Assembly: GCA_040224245.1 (NCBI GenBank)
Contig: JBEGIR010000070.1
Span: 24,897-88,896, forward strand
Origin: Puniceicoccaceae bacterium
Lineage (GTDB): Bacteria; Verrucomicrobiota; Verrucomicrobiia; Opitutales; JAFGAQ01
Direction: 5' to 3'
Length of the DNA: 64,000 nt
A model generated the notes under the pieces. The model had not been told where the DNA came from. It was given only the letters and a program-made list of their open reading frames with translations, and searched no databases. This document shows, piece by piece, positions 9,649 to 18,433 of the stretch. Numbering within the stretch: position 1 is the stretch's first letter; every line of letters starts with the position of its first letter. A program made the position numbers and the translations under genes.

Positions 9649-10581
9649 TCAGCGCAGGCGATTGCAGCGCTCCGTGAGCAGAAGCTGATAGTCGAATTTT
9701 TGTCTGGGCAGTAGGTAGCTTCGCTCGAGTGCCAGCTTCCAGGCGATGGAGTGGTGCAGTAGTCCATTCACGCTTTGATTGACGAAGGATTCGGGAAGCC
9801 CCAGCAATTCTTGGCCCAGATAGTTGAGCAGGGTTGCCTTGTCGACGCGATGTCCGTTTGACCCCAGCGGCAGGGAGCACTCCAGGCCTCCGGGTTCTGT
9901 GAGCTGTGTATTGCGCAGCCCAAATCGGGGAGCGAGGCGGGTAATGCCCGAAGCGTCTGTCAGCAGGTGCCACTTGCCTGCGTGCATGCCAGAGTTCCCG
10001 ACAAGGAAATTGAACAGCACGGTTTGGAAAAATGCGGCCCGTTCCTTCATGGGAAAGGTGGTGTGCGCATTGAGAATTGCCACCATTGACTCCATACTGA
10101 CCGACTCTGCATCAGGCAGCAAACTCGCAAAGGGGATGAGCGGCAGAGTAGTGCCTTGGCCGACGCGATCCAGGCGACGCGACCAGAGTGCAAACCCCGC
10201 ACTGGGTTCGAGGGTATCAATGAGGCCACACGGTGCCGTTTCAATCCCGGCAACGCTAGCGAGGTGTAGGGTGATGGCCTCATTTTCGGGTACACGTTCG
10301 TGCAGGACATCCTGTGGTTTGATCAGGTAGCGACCGCGTTGGGCGTCAGGGATGAAGCTGCATTGTTTGACGGCGAGCGTCATGACAGTCTTTGACTGTG
10401 ATCCGGGAAAGCTATGGTCGGATTTTTGTTCGGCAGCGAGTGAGCGCAGATCGTCATGGCTCTGCTCCAATGCCTGGAGCTGCTTCAGGTGAGGGCTGAG
10501 CTTGCGAAGACCTCCCGGGGTGTAGGGAAAGGGATGGGGTTGTTCGGTCCATTCATAGGTGATGGGGCAAATGCGTTTCAT
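9649..10581 (-). CDS. HipT/HipA-like protein with degenerate kinase active site
   Basis: This 310-residue protein matches the layout of HipT, the kinase of tripartite HipBST toxin systems: start MKRICPITY, a glycine-loop region with SFPGSQSK, the nucleotide-binding lysine in YLIKP, and the conserved ENEAITLHLA helix. The catalytic motif that reads like GNNDMHxRN in HipT is here GNSGMHAGK, so the catalytic Asp is Gly and the Mg-binding Asn is Lys. The second metal site, normally APVYDF, reads APRFGL, again without Asp. It should therefore be a pseudokinase or use other chemistry. The reading frame is intact. It follows the hipB-like gene by 139 bp, too little room for a separate HipS protein. 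Confidence 0.75.
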   Translation of the reverse strand: MKRICPITYEWTEQPHPFPYTPGGLRKLSPHLKQLQALEQSHDDLRSLAAEQKSDHSFPGSQSKTVMTLAVKQCSFIPDAQRGRYLIKPQDVLHERVPENEAITLHLASVAGIETAPCGLIDTLEPSAGFALWSRRLDRVGQGTTLPLIPFASLLPDAESVSMESMVAILNAHTTFPMKERAAFFQTVLFNFLVGNSGMHAGKWHLLTDASGITRLAPRFGLRNTQLTEPGGLECSLPLGSNGHRVDKATLLNYLGQELLGLPESFVNQSVNGLLHHSIAWKLALERSYLLPRQKFDYQLLLTERCNRLR

Positions 10582-10720
10582 GCAGTTTTTGGAAATCGGT
10601 TTTGATACCGGGCAGTGCGGAAATCACAGGACTGCCTGCGGGCAGGGACGCAAGCTGCGGGTATCAGCAATGGTATCCTGTGAATGGAGCAGGTCAATGG
10701 ATCAGGAGCGGTAGTGCCAC

Positions 10721-10942
10721 TCAAAAAATACGCTGCGAATCGGATTGATGGGGTGCCTTCAACCACAGTTCCATGTTCAGGGTTCGCAGGATTTTCTCAA
10801 TGACATCGAGGCGAACGGTCGATTTCCCATTTTCCAACTGGGAAATGATGGCGCGACTCAATCCCGAGAGTGCTGCCAGCTCGGATTGGGAAAGCTGCGC
10901 AGCTTTGCGGGTTTGTCGGATCATTTGGGATAGTTGCATCAT
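10721..10942 (-). CDS. HipB-like XRE-family helix-turn-helix regulator
   Basis: The protein has 73 residues, starting MMQLSQMIR, and is almost entirely one XRE-type HTH domain. The recognition region runs LSQSELAALSGLSRAIIS and is followed by QLENGKSTVRLDVIEKIL, a very HipB-like ending. In Hip systems HipB represses its own promoter and, in the classical two-gene form, also neutralises the kinase. The partner gene lies 139 bp downstream on the same strand and codes for the degenerate HipT-like protein. The regulator itself looks intact. Specific targets cannot be read from the sequence. Confidence 0.85.
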   Translation of the reverse strand: MMQLSQMIRQTRKAAQLSQSELAALSGLSRAIISQLENGKSTVRLDVIEKILRTLNMELWLKAPHQSDSQRIF

Positions 10943-11156
10943 CGTGAGGAAGGCTGAAAATCCATTGGAAATGGGCAGAATTGCAAGGCGGAACTTTGTT
11001 TTTGGAGAAAGGATACTCCGATCATTTGCAAATCATCAGGATGGACGAGCAGGTTCTGCGTCATAAACGATGATCCGATTTGCACATCGCACCGCAATGC
11101 AACGTTGACCTTCGGGTGGAATTGCATTGCCTGTTTGCAGTTGCCCGTCGCTCCCC

Positions 11157-13376
11157 ATGGAAGGCCTCATCATACTGATTCTGTTGCTCGTGCTGGTGGC
11201 ACCGCTGGTTCTCTCTGTTATCGCGCTCGTCAAAGTCGGCCAATTGCAGTCCAAGGTGGCCCGGCTGCAGCGACAACTCAAAGCGAGTGGACAGGACGCG
11301 GATGTGCCTGTGCAATCGGCTGCTGAAAGCGTACCGCACCTATGCAAACCGCCCGTTGAGCACAAAGCGGTTCGAAGTGCTGAGGTGCCAAAGCCGAAAC
11401 CAAAACTGGCAAAGGTGAGTCCGGTGCAGTCACCCAAAACCGGCTCCCCGCAAACCCCGCTTGAATGGTTAATGGGAGCGCGTGCGGCCGCATTTTTTGG
11501 GATCGCAATTCTTGTCGTGGGGGTGAGTTTGCTGATCGCCTACGCGATCCAGAATGCATGGATGGGACCTACGATGCGCTGTGTGCTGGGTGTCTTTAGT
11601 GGAACGTTGCTGGTCGGGATCGGATATGCGAGCGAATGTCGCTCTGCCAACTATCGATTGCTGTCGCGTGCCTTGACCGGTGGTGGAGGAGCGCTCTTTT
11701 TTGTGTCAGTCTATGCAGCCTATGGCCTGTATCACCTCATTCCCGCATTGTTGGCAGGAGGAGCATTGTTGTTCTGTGCGCTGGTGATTGGGGCACTCGC
11801 CTGGCTGTATCGCTCCCAGGCGGTGGCAGTGCTTGGCGTTGTCGGAGCGTTTCTCATTCCAGTCGTCATTCGGAATACGGTGCAAGAGGGTTGGTTTCTC
11901 CTGGCGTATGTGGCCTTGTTGAACCTTCCAGTCATCGGATTGGGGTTGTGGCGACGCTGGCAGTGGCTCTACAATCTGGCTTTTGCGGGCACAGCGTTTT
12001 ATTTGTTCGAGTGGATGGAATTCTCCCGCGGCCAGCCCATCGTTGTCGGGCTGTTGTTTTCAGTTTTCTATTTTCTGGAATACGCGGCCCTGGGACTGCT
12101 GAAACTCCAAAAAGAACAGGAGCGAGCAGGCCGCATTTGGGATCAGATCCGTCTGATGCTGGCCTCAGTGCTTCTGCTTGCGGCGGTATTTACCTTGCTC
12201 GATGACAGTGCCTTTTCAATCTGGACCGGACTTTGTTTTGTGGGGTGTGCGGCAATGCACGTGGGGCTTGCCTGGTTTGGGTTCCGCGTGTTTCCAAACT
12301 TCACCCACGAGATTTTGTCACTGCTGGCAGGTGCTATCCTGTTTGCTGCTCTGGCATTGCCGGTACAGTTGGATGGAGCATGGGTTTCGGCGGGATGGGC
12401 ACTGGAAGGGGTGCTGTTGGCGTGGATTGCCAGTCGAACCCGGTCTGCAGCCCTGCGGGCCCTCGGGGTACTGCTTGGGATCATTGGAATCCTGAAGGGA
12501 CTTGCGTATGACGGGAGCCTCTACGAGCTGACGCCAGAACCCTTTCTGAATGCTCGATTTATCATTGGAATCCTGGCGGCAGGCCTCATGGGAGTGCAGG
12601 GCTGGCTGGCGCATCGATCTGAATGGAAGTCGTCAGGCTCGGGATACATCGGTGTGGCTGTGCTTTCGGGGTTAGCCATTGCTATTTCGGATGCGTTCTG
12701 GACGATGGGTATGGACTCGATCATGGCCTGGGGTGTGGTTTCATGGGTAATGCTGATTGCGGGAGCGTTGTTGCGCAAACTGGGTTCGGGAGGGAACAGA
12801 CTGGATTGGCTTGGAGCGGTGATTCTGGCAATCGTGCCCCTCTTCGTGTGGTTTTTTGGCTGGGGCTTTGCACACGAGATTCGCGGCGCGGGCGCATTCA
12901 TGCACGCGTGGATCTGGATCGAACTCGGAACCGTTGCACTGGCGCTTGCCTGCTGGTTCCTGAGCAATCCTCACCGCGCTGTCGGAAAGACAACTGCTGA
13001 CGCACGTGCATCCTCAATGCCGGTTTCAGCGGGCATGGGCATGGTATTGCTGTCGATGGCTTCCGGAATTGCGTTGATCTCGGCAGAACTGCAGCACTCC
13101 AGTGAGCGCTGGGGTAGCATGGCCATGACGCTGTTCTGGGCACTTAGCTCGGTGGTTTTGATTTTAACGGGATTGGCTCGTCAGCAGATTGCAGTGCGAT
13201 ATCTCGGACTTGCTCTGGTTGTGCTGTGTGCGGGCAAGGTGGTCATGGTGGATTCAACTCAGCTGGAGGGGTTGGCGCGCATCGGTGCCTACATTGGCAG
13301 TGGAGTTTTGTTGTTGGTGCTTTCATTCGTCTATCAGCGGGCCAGTAATCATTTCAGCGCATCGCGAAAGTCATGA
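11157..13376 (+). CDS. DUF2339 polytopic membrane protein
   Basis: A protein of 739 residues starting MEGLIILILLL; a non-ATG start at 11127 would put ten extra residues before the first helix. It has an N-terminal membrane anchor with a coiled-coil segment (VKVGQLQSKVARLQRQL), a Pro/Lys-rich linker to about residue 100, then some 20 or more predicted helices. WLMGARAAAFFGIAILVVG is the hallmark of DUF2339. The family is widespread in Gram-negative bacteria and uncharacterised. The stop codon overlaps the start of the DUF3999 gene (ATGA), a pairing also seen in other genomes, so the two products probably work together in the envelope. Confidence 0.9.
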   Translation: MEGLIILILLLVLVAPLVLSVIALVKVGQLQSKVARLQRQLKASGQDADVPVQSAAESVPHLCKPPVEHKAVRSAEVPKPKPKLAKVSPVQSPKTGSPQTPLEWLMGARAAAFFGIAILVVGVSLLIAYAIQNAWMGPTMRCVLGVFSGTLLVGIGYASECRSANYRLLSRALTGGGGALFFVSVYAAYGLYHLIPALLAGGALLFCALVIGALAWLYRSQAVAVLGVVGAFLIPVVIRNTVQEGWFLLAYVALLNLPVIGLGLWRRWQWLYNLAFAGTAFYLFEWMEFSRGQPIVVGLLFSVFYFLEYAALGLLKLQKEQERAGRIWDQIRLMLASVLLLAAVFTLLDDSAFSIWTGLCFVGCAAMHVGLAWFGFRVFPNFTHEILSLLAGAILFAALALPVQLDGAWVSAGWALEGVLLAWIASRTRSAALRALGVLLGIIGILKGLAYDGSLYELTPEPFLNARFIIGILAAGLMGVQGWLAHRSEWKSSGSGYIGVAVLSGLAIAISDAFWTMGMDSIMAWGVVSWVMLIAGALLRKLGSGGNRLDWLGAVILAIVPLFVWFFGWGFAHEIRGAGAFMHAWIWIELGTVALALACWFLSNPHRAVGKTTADARASSMPVSAGMGMVLLSMASGIALISAELQHSSERWGSMAMTLFWALSSVVLILTGLARQQIAVRYLGLALVVLCAGKVVMVDSTQLEGLARIGAYIGSGVLLLVLSFVYQRASNHFSASRKS

Positions 13377-14707
13377 ATCGAGGGATATCAACTATCGTAA
13401 ACACAATGCGAACAGTAGCCAACGTTCCCTGGAGAATCGTGGTTTTCCTGTATCTGTTGCTGGCGTACTGCAGCAGTGCGCATGCATCAGGAATTGAAGC
13501 AGCAGATTTTCAGGTGACGATGGAACTGGAGTTCGATCTGGAGCCAGGCACGGTCGCGAAGCTTCCGGTGGATGCGGATCTGGTTCGCTACAGCCAACGC
13601 TTTCCTGACGATCTGCGCATCTTTGATGCGGATGGCAATGCCTGGCCATTCTTTCTCCACATGGAGGAGGTCTCCAGTGAAGCATGGGTCGAGGCTTCCT
13701 GGCAGAATCCAGTATGGGTGAGTGGGGAGAATGCAGGTGATGTTTTTGAATGTGACGTGATCGTTCCCTCCGGGGATGCGGGACCGTTGCTGCACAATGG
13801 CATGGAGATCCTTACAACTGGAGAGAACTATTTTCGCAGGGTCGAACTGGGATTATCGGAACGCGAAGGTGCGAACTTTGCCTGGGGCTATTTGGTTGCG
13901 GATGATTCATCCAAAACCCATTCCCGCATCGAGTACGCATCGAGCAATTTTCGCCACATTCGCATGAGGATTCATTCGAGTGCAAGCAACTCGCGTGAGC
14001 GGTTTCAACTCATCGCAGTGAGATTGCGAAGGGTGCGGGATGAGCCGCAACGAACGGATTGGCAAAATCTTCCCTATACTCGCATTGATCCTGACGTGAG
14101 CGAACAGGGGGAAGGTCATCAGGTGTGGATGATGGACCTTGGGCAGTCCGCATTGCCCGTTGAACGCATTCGCTTCGAAGTGGAGGATCCGGGCTTTGAG
14201 AGAAATGTGCGCTGGTACGGCCGTGATGCGACTGGTCAGCGCTGGCAATGGTTGGGGTCGGACACGCTCTACCGCAAACCCGGTGCCCGCAAGCTGCAGA
14301 TGGAATCGCTGCAGCGTCCGAACGCATACCGCTTTCTCAAGATAACCGAGCATCATCAGGATGATGCTCCGCTCGAGGTGACGAAGATCGATCTGGGGAC
14401 ACGCCAGCGCTGGTTGGTTTTTGAAGTGGGAAGCGATCTTCCGGCGCAGCTTTGTGTTGGACACACCTCCTTGCGTGGAGCAAATTTTGATCTCAAGAAG
14501 CGGGTGACCCCGGATCAAATTGGCAATGCCCCGGTGGTGCAGGTTTCCGCCCATGTCGAGCAGCGGGAACCGTCCATCTGGAAGCGATACGATCACCTGT
14601 TTGTCATTGGGGTCACCGCTTTGGCAGTCGGTGTTGTTTTGTGGGTAATCGTCGGAATGATGCGGCGAGTCGATGGTGTGGAAACGAATCGTGATGAGGA
14701 TGGGTAA
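13373..14707 (+). CDS. DUF3999 secreted/anchored protein, partner of DUF2339
   Basis: A protein of 444 residues whose start codon overlaps the DUF2339 stop by 4 bp, implying translational coupling. A hydrophobic signal segment lies at about residues 20-38 (WRIVVFLYLLLAY...AHA). The exported part is rich in beta strands, with paired sandwich-like domains, and a C-terminal membrane helix lies at about residues 410-432, followed by a short charged tail. This fits a periplasmic domain anchored at its C-terminus. DUF3999 proteins have no assigned activity. An internal ATG at residue 12 is an alternative start that leaves the signal peptide intact. Confidence 0.85.
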   Translation: MNRGISTIVNTMRTVANVPWRIVVFLYLLLAYCSSAHASGIEAADFQVTMELEFDLEPGTVAKLPVDADLVRYSQRFPDDLRIFDADGNAWPFFLHMEEVSSEAWVEASWQNPVWVSGENAGDVFECDVIVPSGDAGPLLHNGMEILTTGENYFRRVELGLSEREGANFAWGYLVADDSSKTHSRIEYASSNFRHIRMRIHSSASNSRERFQLIAVRLRRVRDEPQRTDWQNLPYTRIDPDVSEQGEGHQVWMMDLGQSALPVERIRFEVEDPGFERNVRWYGRDATGQRWQWLGSDTLYRKPGARKLQMESLQRPNAYRFLKITEHHQDDAPLEVTKIDLGTRQRWLVFEVGSDLPAQLCVGHTSLRGANFDLKKRVTPDQIGNAPVVQVSAHVEQREPSIWKRYDHLFVIGVTALAVGVVLWVIVGMMRRVDGVETNRDEDG

Positions 14708-14821
14708 TGGGAACAAGTAGGAGATCTGATAGTTGTGTTCAAGACCCGTGAAACCTGTCAGATCACACTCCAAGCCCTTGTGAAGAGTTGAAGAATGCGT
14801 GAAGGTGCTTATCGTTGACCC

Positions 14822-15310
14822 ATGGCTAAAAAGAAAACTTCTGAGACCAAAGCCAAATCGAAGGCTTCAACTTCAAACACACCGGTAGTGGATTCACTTC
14901 GGCAGGTGGTTGCCGCGACCTATGCGGTGATCGGTCAAACCCACATTTGTCACTGGAATGTCAGAGGACCCTCGTTCTTTGCATTGCACATGGCGTTTGA
15001 GGAGCAGTACACCGAACTTTTCACCGCTGTAGATGATATTGCCGAACGCATCCGTGCGCTTGGCGCGCTCGCTCCCGGTGGCCTGGGAAATCTCGCCAAA
15101 ATGGCCGGAATTGACGAAATCAAGGAGGATGCGACTGCTGAAGAGATGGTGAAACACCTTGTTGCAGCCAATCTGAAGCTGGTCGATGCGCTCAAGGCCG
15201 CGCGGGATGCTGCCGGAGATGCTGGCGATGTTCAGACGGAAGACCTCATGATCGCTCGCATTCAGGTACACGATAAGACCATCTGGATGCTCAATAGCTA
15301 CCTCGCCTGA
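14822..15310 (+). CDS. dps: Dps-family DNA-protecting miniferritin
   Basis: A protein of 162 residues. A lysine-rich tail (about 1-20, MAKKKTSETKAKSK) suits non-specific DNA binding. The ferritin fold follows with the inter-subunit ferroxidase ligands in order: His44 in CHWNVRGP, His56 and Glu60 in ALHMAFEEQ, Asp71 and Glu75 in AVDDIAERI. Dps forms 12-mers that oxidise and store iron with peroxide and so protect DNA in stationary phase or oxidative stress. A perfect 12-bp stem-loop lies 21 bp after the stop. The gene appears monocistronic. No OxyR or sigma-S site could be recognised. Confidence 0.95.
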   Translation: MAKKKTSETKAKSKASTSNTPVVDSLRQVVAATYAVIGQTHICHWNVRGPSFFALHMAFEEQYTELFTAVDDIAERIRALGALAPGGLGNLAKMAGIDEIKEDATAEEMVKHLVAANLKLVDALKAARDAAGDAGDVQTEDLMIARIQVHDKTIWMLNSYLA

Positions 15311-15331
15311 GTTTGGCTAATCCTTTATCCC

Positions 15332-15369
15332 ACAAACCCGCACTATCCGATAAAGGGGTGCGGGTTTGT
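15332..15369 (+). terminator. Stem-loop terminator after dps
   Basis: Positions 15332-15343 (ACAAACCCGCAC) and 15358-15369 form a perfect 12-bp stem with a 14-nt loop. The sequence after it is T/G-rich (TGTTGGGTTGTT) but not a pure T run. The place, just after dps and before a convergent gene, fits a terminator serving dps and perhaps the opposite gene too. Confidence 0.75.
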
Positions 15370-15419
15370 TGTTGGGTTGTTGCTGTGGATGAGAGGATAG
15401 CGTAGTGCGGTTTGCCGAC

Positions 15420-15986
15420 TCAGCCGGAGACTGCGACCGCCTCTCCAAAATGATGGTAGCGGAAGCTTCGCACGTAGTTTTTCTCAAAGGTGGGAAATTG
15501 CTCGGTGCTCAGTGCATCCAGGTAGGGCTTCCACATTTCACGGGACTTGTTCCAGTATACATTCCAGTTGTCGAGCACATCCACCAGAAAGGATTCGGGT
15601 TCTTCAAACTGGATGCCGCCTACACGGGAGAGTCGACCTCCGAATTTGTTGCGCAGCAGAATGGCAGCGTCAACGGATTGTTCCTCAAAGATTTGAAGCG
15701 CATGTTCAACCTGTTGTGGATAGGTGGTCTTGAGCAGATCAATCGTGCCATGAAGGTAGAGTGTGGCACGAATGGAACCCACGCTGTGTGTTTCTGTTTC
15801 CTTTTCGGGAACGAACTCAAATACAAACTCAGGCTCGAGACTTGCGATTGAGGCATCGCCAGTCGGCAGGTAGCTGACTGTGAGTACGGGTTGATAATCA
15901 ATCTGTACGTCCCGAATTTCATAGGTTCGCGCTACGGCCAGCAGCGGAAACAGGAATAGGGTGGCGATGAAGAAGCGAAGGCTCAT
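15420..15986 (-). CDS. Secreted protein of unknown function
   Basis: From the ATG at 15986 the protein has 188 residues and begins with a clean signal peptide, MSLRFFIATLFLFPLLAVA, cleaved near ARTYE. The earlier in-frame start at 16019 would add eleven residues ahead of the signal. The mature part has a beta-rich first half and a helical second half with many aromatic residues (NWNVYWNKSREMWKPYLD). There are no cysteines in a binding pattern and no known catalytic motif. The gene converges on dps and diverges from the hybrid kinase gene at 16.3 kb. I do not recognise the family. Confidence 0.7.
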   Translation of the reverse strand: MSLRFFIATLFLFPLLAVARTYEIRDVQIDYQPVLTVSYLPTGDASIASLEPEFVFEFVPEKETETHSVGSIRATLYLHGTIDLLKTTYPQQVEHALQIFEEQSVDAAILLRNKFGGRLSRVGGIQFEEPESFLVDVLDNWNVYWNKSREMWKPYLDALSTEQFPTFEKNYVRSFRYHHFGEAVAVSG

Positions 15987-16336
15987 ATTTGTAAAAATGT
16001 AGGATGGTGTTGCATGCATTCAAGTGAATCTGCGTCTGGAAGTGTCTTTTCACGAAGCTTTTATAAAACACCTGTAAATTTGCGTAACTCTGCGCGACTC
16101 GAGTTCAGTGTGAGCTATGAATTCTCGAAAGGCTTTGCGGGTCCGCTTTGTGTCAGATGGTTCTGCAGCGTTTCTTTTTGCACATTTTGGGGGAATTTCG
16201 ATTAAGCATTCTGGATTCACGTCGATTGCTGGAGGCTGTGACTGTGCATCGGTTCTGACTCGCAGGTCAGTCCACCATATGGCTCAGTCCATTGGCTGAA
16301 ACGCGCTCTATCTTCTTCACTTCACCGTCGTTCCAC

Positions 16337-18367
16337 ATGGCAAAACCAATGCTGCATGATCTGCTTGATGAATGGATTCAAGAATATGCTTCGGTGATTG
16401 GCATCCCGCTGAAATGGGAGCGAATCGATTCTGTTCAGCAATCGGATTTGGGAGTAAAGGAATCCCACGCAATGGGATTTTCTTCGGCGAACAACATTCA
16501 GGGAAAGCGTTTCCTCAGTGGACAGGATTGGGATTCTTTCGAAATCGACGGAGACAGGATTGTTTCGTATGTATGGTCGTTTGGCGGGCGTGATCCGCTT
16601 GCACTGCGAGTGATTCCAATGGAGCAGGTTTCGGACCCCACCCGGTTGAAGCAGCAACTCCGCTTTCTCCGGAAATGGGTACAGCTCCGTCATGATCTGG
16701 GGAAGGACAAGTCCTTCACTCCAAGTAGCCATGACCGTTCGCAGGCGTGGGTGGATCAGCAGCGGGTGGAATGTGCTCTTGAGTCCGAGCGCCTGCGTCT
16801 TCGCAATGTTCTGCGAGCAACGGGTGCAGGAACCTGGGAATGGCATATCCCCAGCAATGGGATGGATTGTGATGAGCGATGGGCAAAGCTGCTGGGATAT
16901 TCGCTGGAGGAAATTTTCCCCTGCACTGTGGAAACACGGCGAAAGTTGATTCATCCTGCAGACGTTCGGCGTTCAGACCGCAAACTGCGGGAGCATTTGA
17001 GCGGGGAGCAGGAGTTCTACAATTGTGAACTCCGGCTTCGTCACAAAGCGGGCCATTGGGTGTGGGTTCAGGAGCGGGGACAGGTAATTGATCGCGACTC
17101 GCAAGGAAACCCCATTGTCATGGCGGGGATTCAGATTGATATTTCCGGACGCAAGCGGGATGAGGCCGAGCTTCGCAAACTCAATCGCAAATTGGGGAAA
17201 CACATCAAACGAGTGCGCGAGGAAAAGCGAAAGGCTGAGGAGGCTGCTGCATCCAAGAGCGAATTTCTCGCGGTCATGAGTCACGAGATTCGCACACCGC
17301 TCAACGCGATTATCGGGATGAATCAGCTGCTCTGCACGACCGAACTGAATGCGGAACAGGAGGAGCTTGTTGGCGGCATTTCAACCAGCGGAGACGTCCT
17401 GCTCGATATCATCAATGAAATTCTTGATTTCTCTCGATTCAGTTCCGGAAAACTGGAACTGGAGCAGGTCAGTTTTGACTTGCATGAACTCATGCGAGAG
17501 GTGCGAAACCTGTTTCAGAGTCAGACTGCAGAGAAGGGCATTGCGTTTGAAGTAAAGTGGCCTGAAGGGCAATGTTGTGCACTGTTGGGAGATCCACACC
17601 GTATCAAGCAGGTTCTCATCAACCTGGTTGGAAATGCTGTGAAATTCACTCGGGAAGGCAGCGTGGTTCTACAGCTGGAATGGGAAGTCCTCGACACGCA
17701 GTGTGATTTGTATCTGACTGTCACCGACACCGGAATTGGCATCGCCCCCGAGGTGCAGAAGTGCCTCTTTGATCCCTTCTCACAGGCGGATGCTTCGACG
17801 ACACGGCAGTTCGGAGGAACCGGACTGGGTCTGGCCATCTGCAAAAAACTTGTCGATGCGATGGAAGGAAGCATTGAGGTGGAGAGTGAACTGGGTCGGG
17901 GAACAACTTTTCGCGTTGCGATCACGCTTCCGACGAGCGTGCAGCAGATTCCGGCACTTGTTTCGCAGGTGGAAGTGGAGCCGCACAACGTGGACCCAGA
18001 TACGGTTTCGATACTCGTGGCTGAGGATAATGCCTTTAACCAGACGGTGATCGAACGCATGCTCAAACGCTTGGGTTATGCCTGCGACCTTGTGCCCAAC
18101 GGTGCGTTAGCGTTCGAGGCATGCGCACAGCAGCGCTACGACCTTGTGCTGATGGATGTCAACATGCCGGTGATGGATGGGTTTGCGGCGGCGAAACAGA
18201 TTCGCAACAACCTGGCGGCTGAGCTGCAACCGGTGATCATCGCGGTTACGGCGCTTGCTCTGCATGGTGACAGGGAAAAATGCATGGAATGCGGCATGGA
18301 TGACTATCTTGTCAAACCCATCCATTTGTCCGAGCTTGAGAAGAAGTTGCTCTCCTGGCTGGCCTGA
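16337..18367 (+). CDS. PAS-domain hybrid sensor histidine kinase with receiver
   Basis: The protein has 676 residues from MAKPMLHDLL; an in-frame TTG at 16292 is less likely. It has no membrane segment. Residues 1-140 are an unassigned N-terminal region. A PAS-PAC sensor lies at about 150-275 (GTWEWHIPSNGM ... AGIQIDISGRK), followed by a coiled coil and the HisKA box SHEIRTPLNAIIG with His316. HATPase_c follows with NLVGNAVKFT, DTGIGI and GGTGLGLAICKKL. The C-terminal receiver carries the phospho-acceptor Asp607 in LVLMDVNMPVMDG, an acidic AEDN and Lys in LVKP. No Hpt domain or output domain is present, so the signal must pass to another protein. The FkbM methyltransferase gene follows after 66 bp. 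Confidence 0.93.
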   Translation: MAKPMLHDLLDEWIQEYASVIGIPLKWERIDSVQQSDLGVKESHAMGFSSANNIQGKRFLSGQDWDSFEIDGDRIVSYVWSFGGRDPLALRVIPMEQVSDPTRLKQQLRFLRKWVQLRHDLGKDKSFTPSSHDRSQAWVDQQRVECALESERLRLRNVLRATGAGTWEWHIPSNGMDCDERWAKLLGYSLEEIFPCTVETRRKLIHPADVRRSDRKLREHLSGEQEFYNCELRLRHKAGHWVWVQERGQVIDRDSQGNPIVMAGIQIDISGRKRDEAELRKLNRKLGKHIKRVREEKRKAEEAAASKSEFLAVMSHEIRTPLNAIIGMNQLLCTTELNAEQEELVGGISTSGDVLLDIINEILDFSRFSSGKLELEQVSFDLHELMREVRNLFQSQTAEKGIAFEVKWPEGQCCALLGDPHRIKQVLINLVGNAVKFTREGSVVLQLEWEVLDTQCDLYLTVTDTGIGIAPEVQKCLFDPFSQADASTTRQFGGTGLGLAICKKLVDAMEGSIEVESELGRGTTFRVAITLPTSVQQIPALVSQVEVEPHNVDPDTVSILVAEDNAFNQTVIERMLKRLGYACDLVPNGALAFEACAQQRYDLVLMDVNMPVMDGFAAAKQIRNNLAAELQPVIIAVTALALHGDREKCMECGMDDYLVKPIHLSELEKKLLSWLA

Positions 18368-18433
18368 TGGAATGGCAATCCTTGCCTTTTGCAGTGAGGG
18401 TTGCCATGGTGATGCATCTCGTTTCCATTGCTC

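Noticed and set aside
10578..10766. 62-codon frame between the hipB- and hipT-like genes as HipS
   Set aside because: It overlaps the end of hipB, is too short for HipS, and its composition (Cys, Pro, Arg-rich) is not HipS-like.
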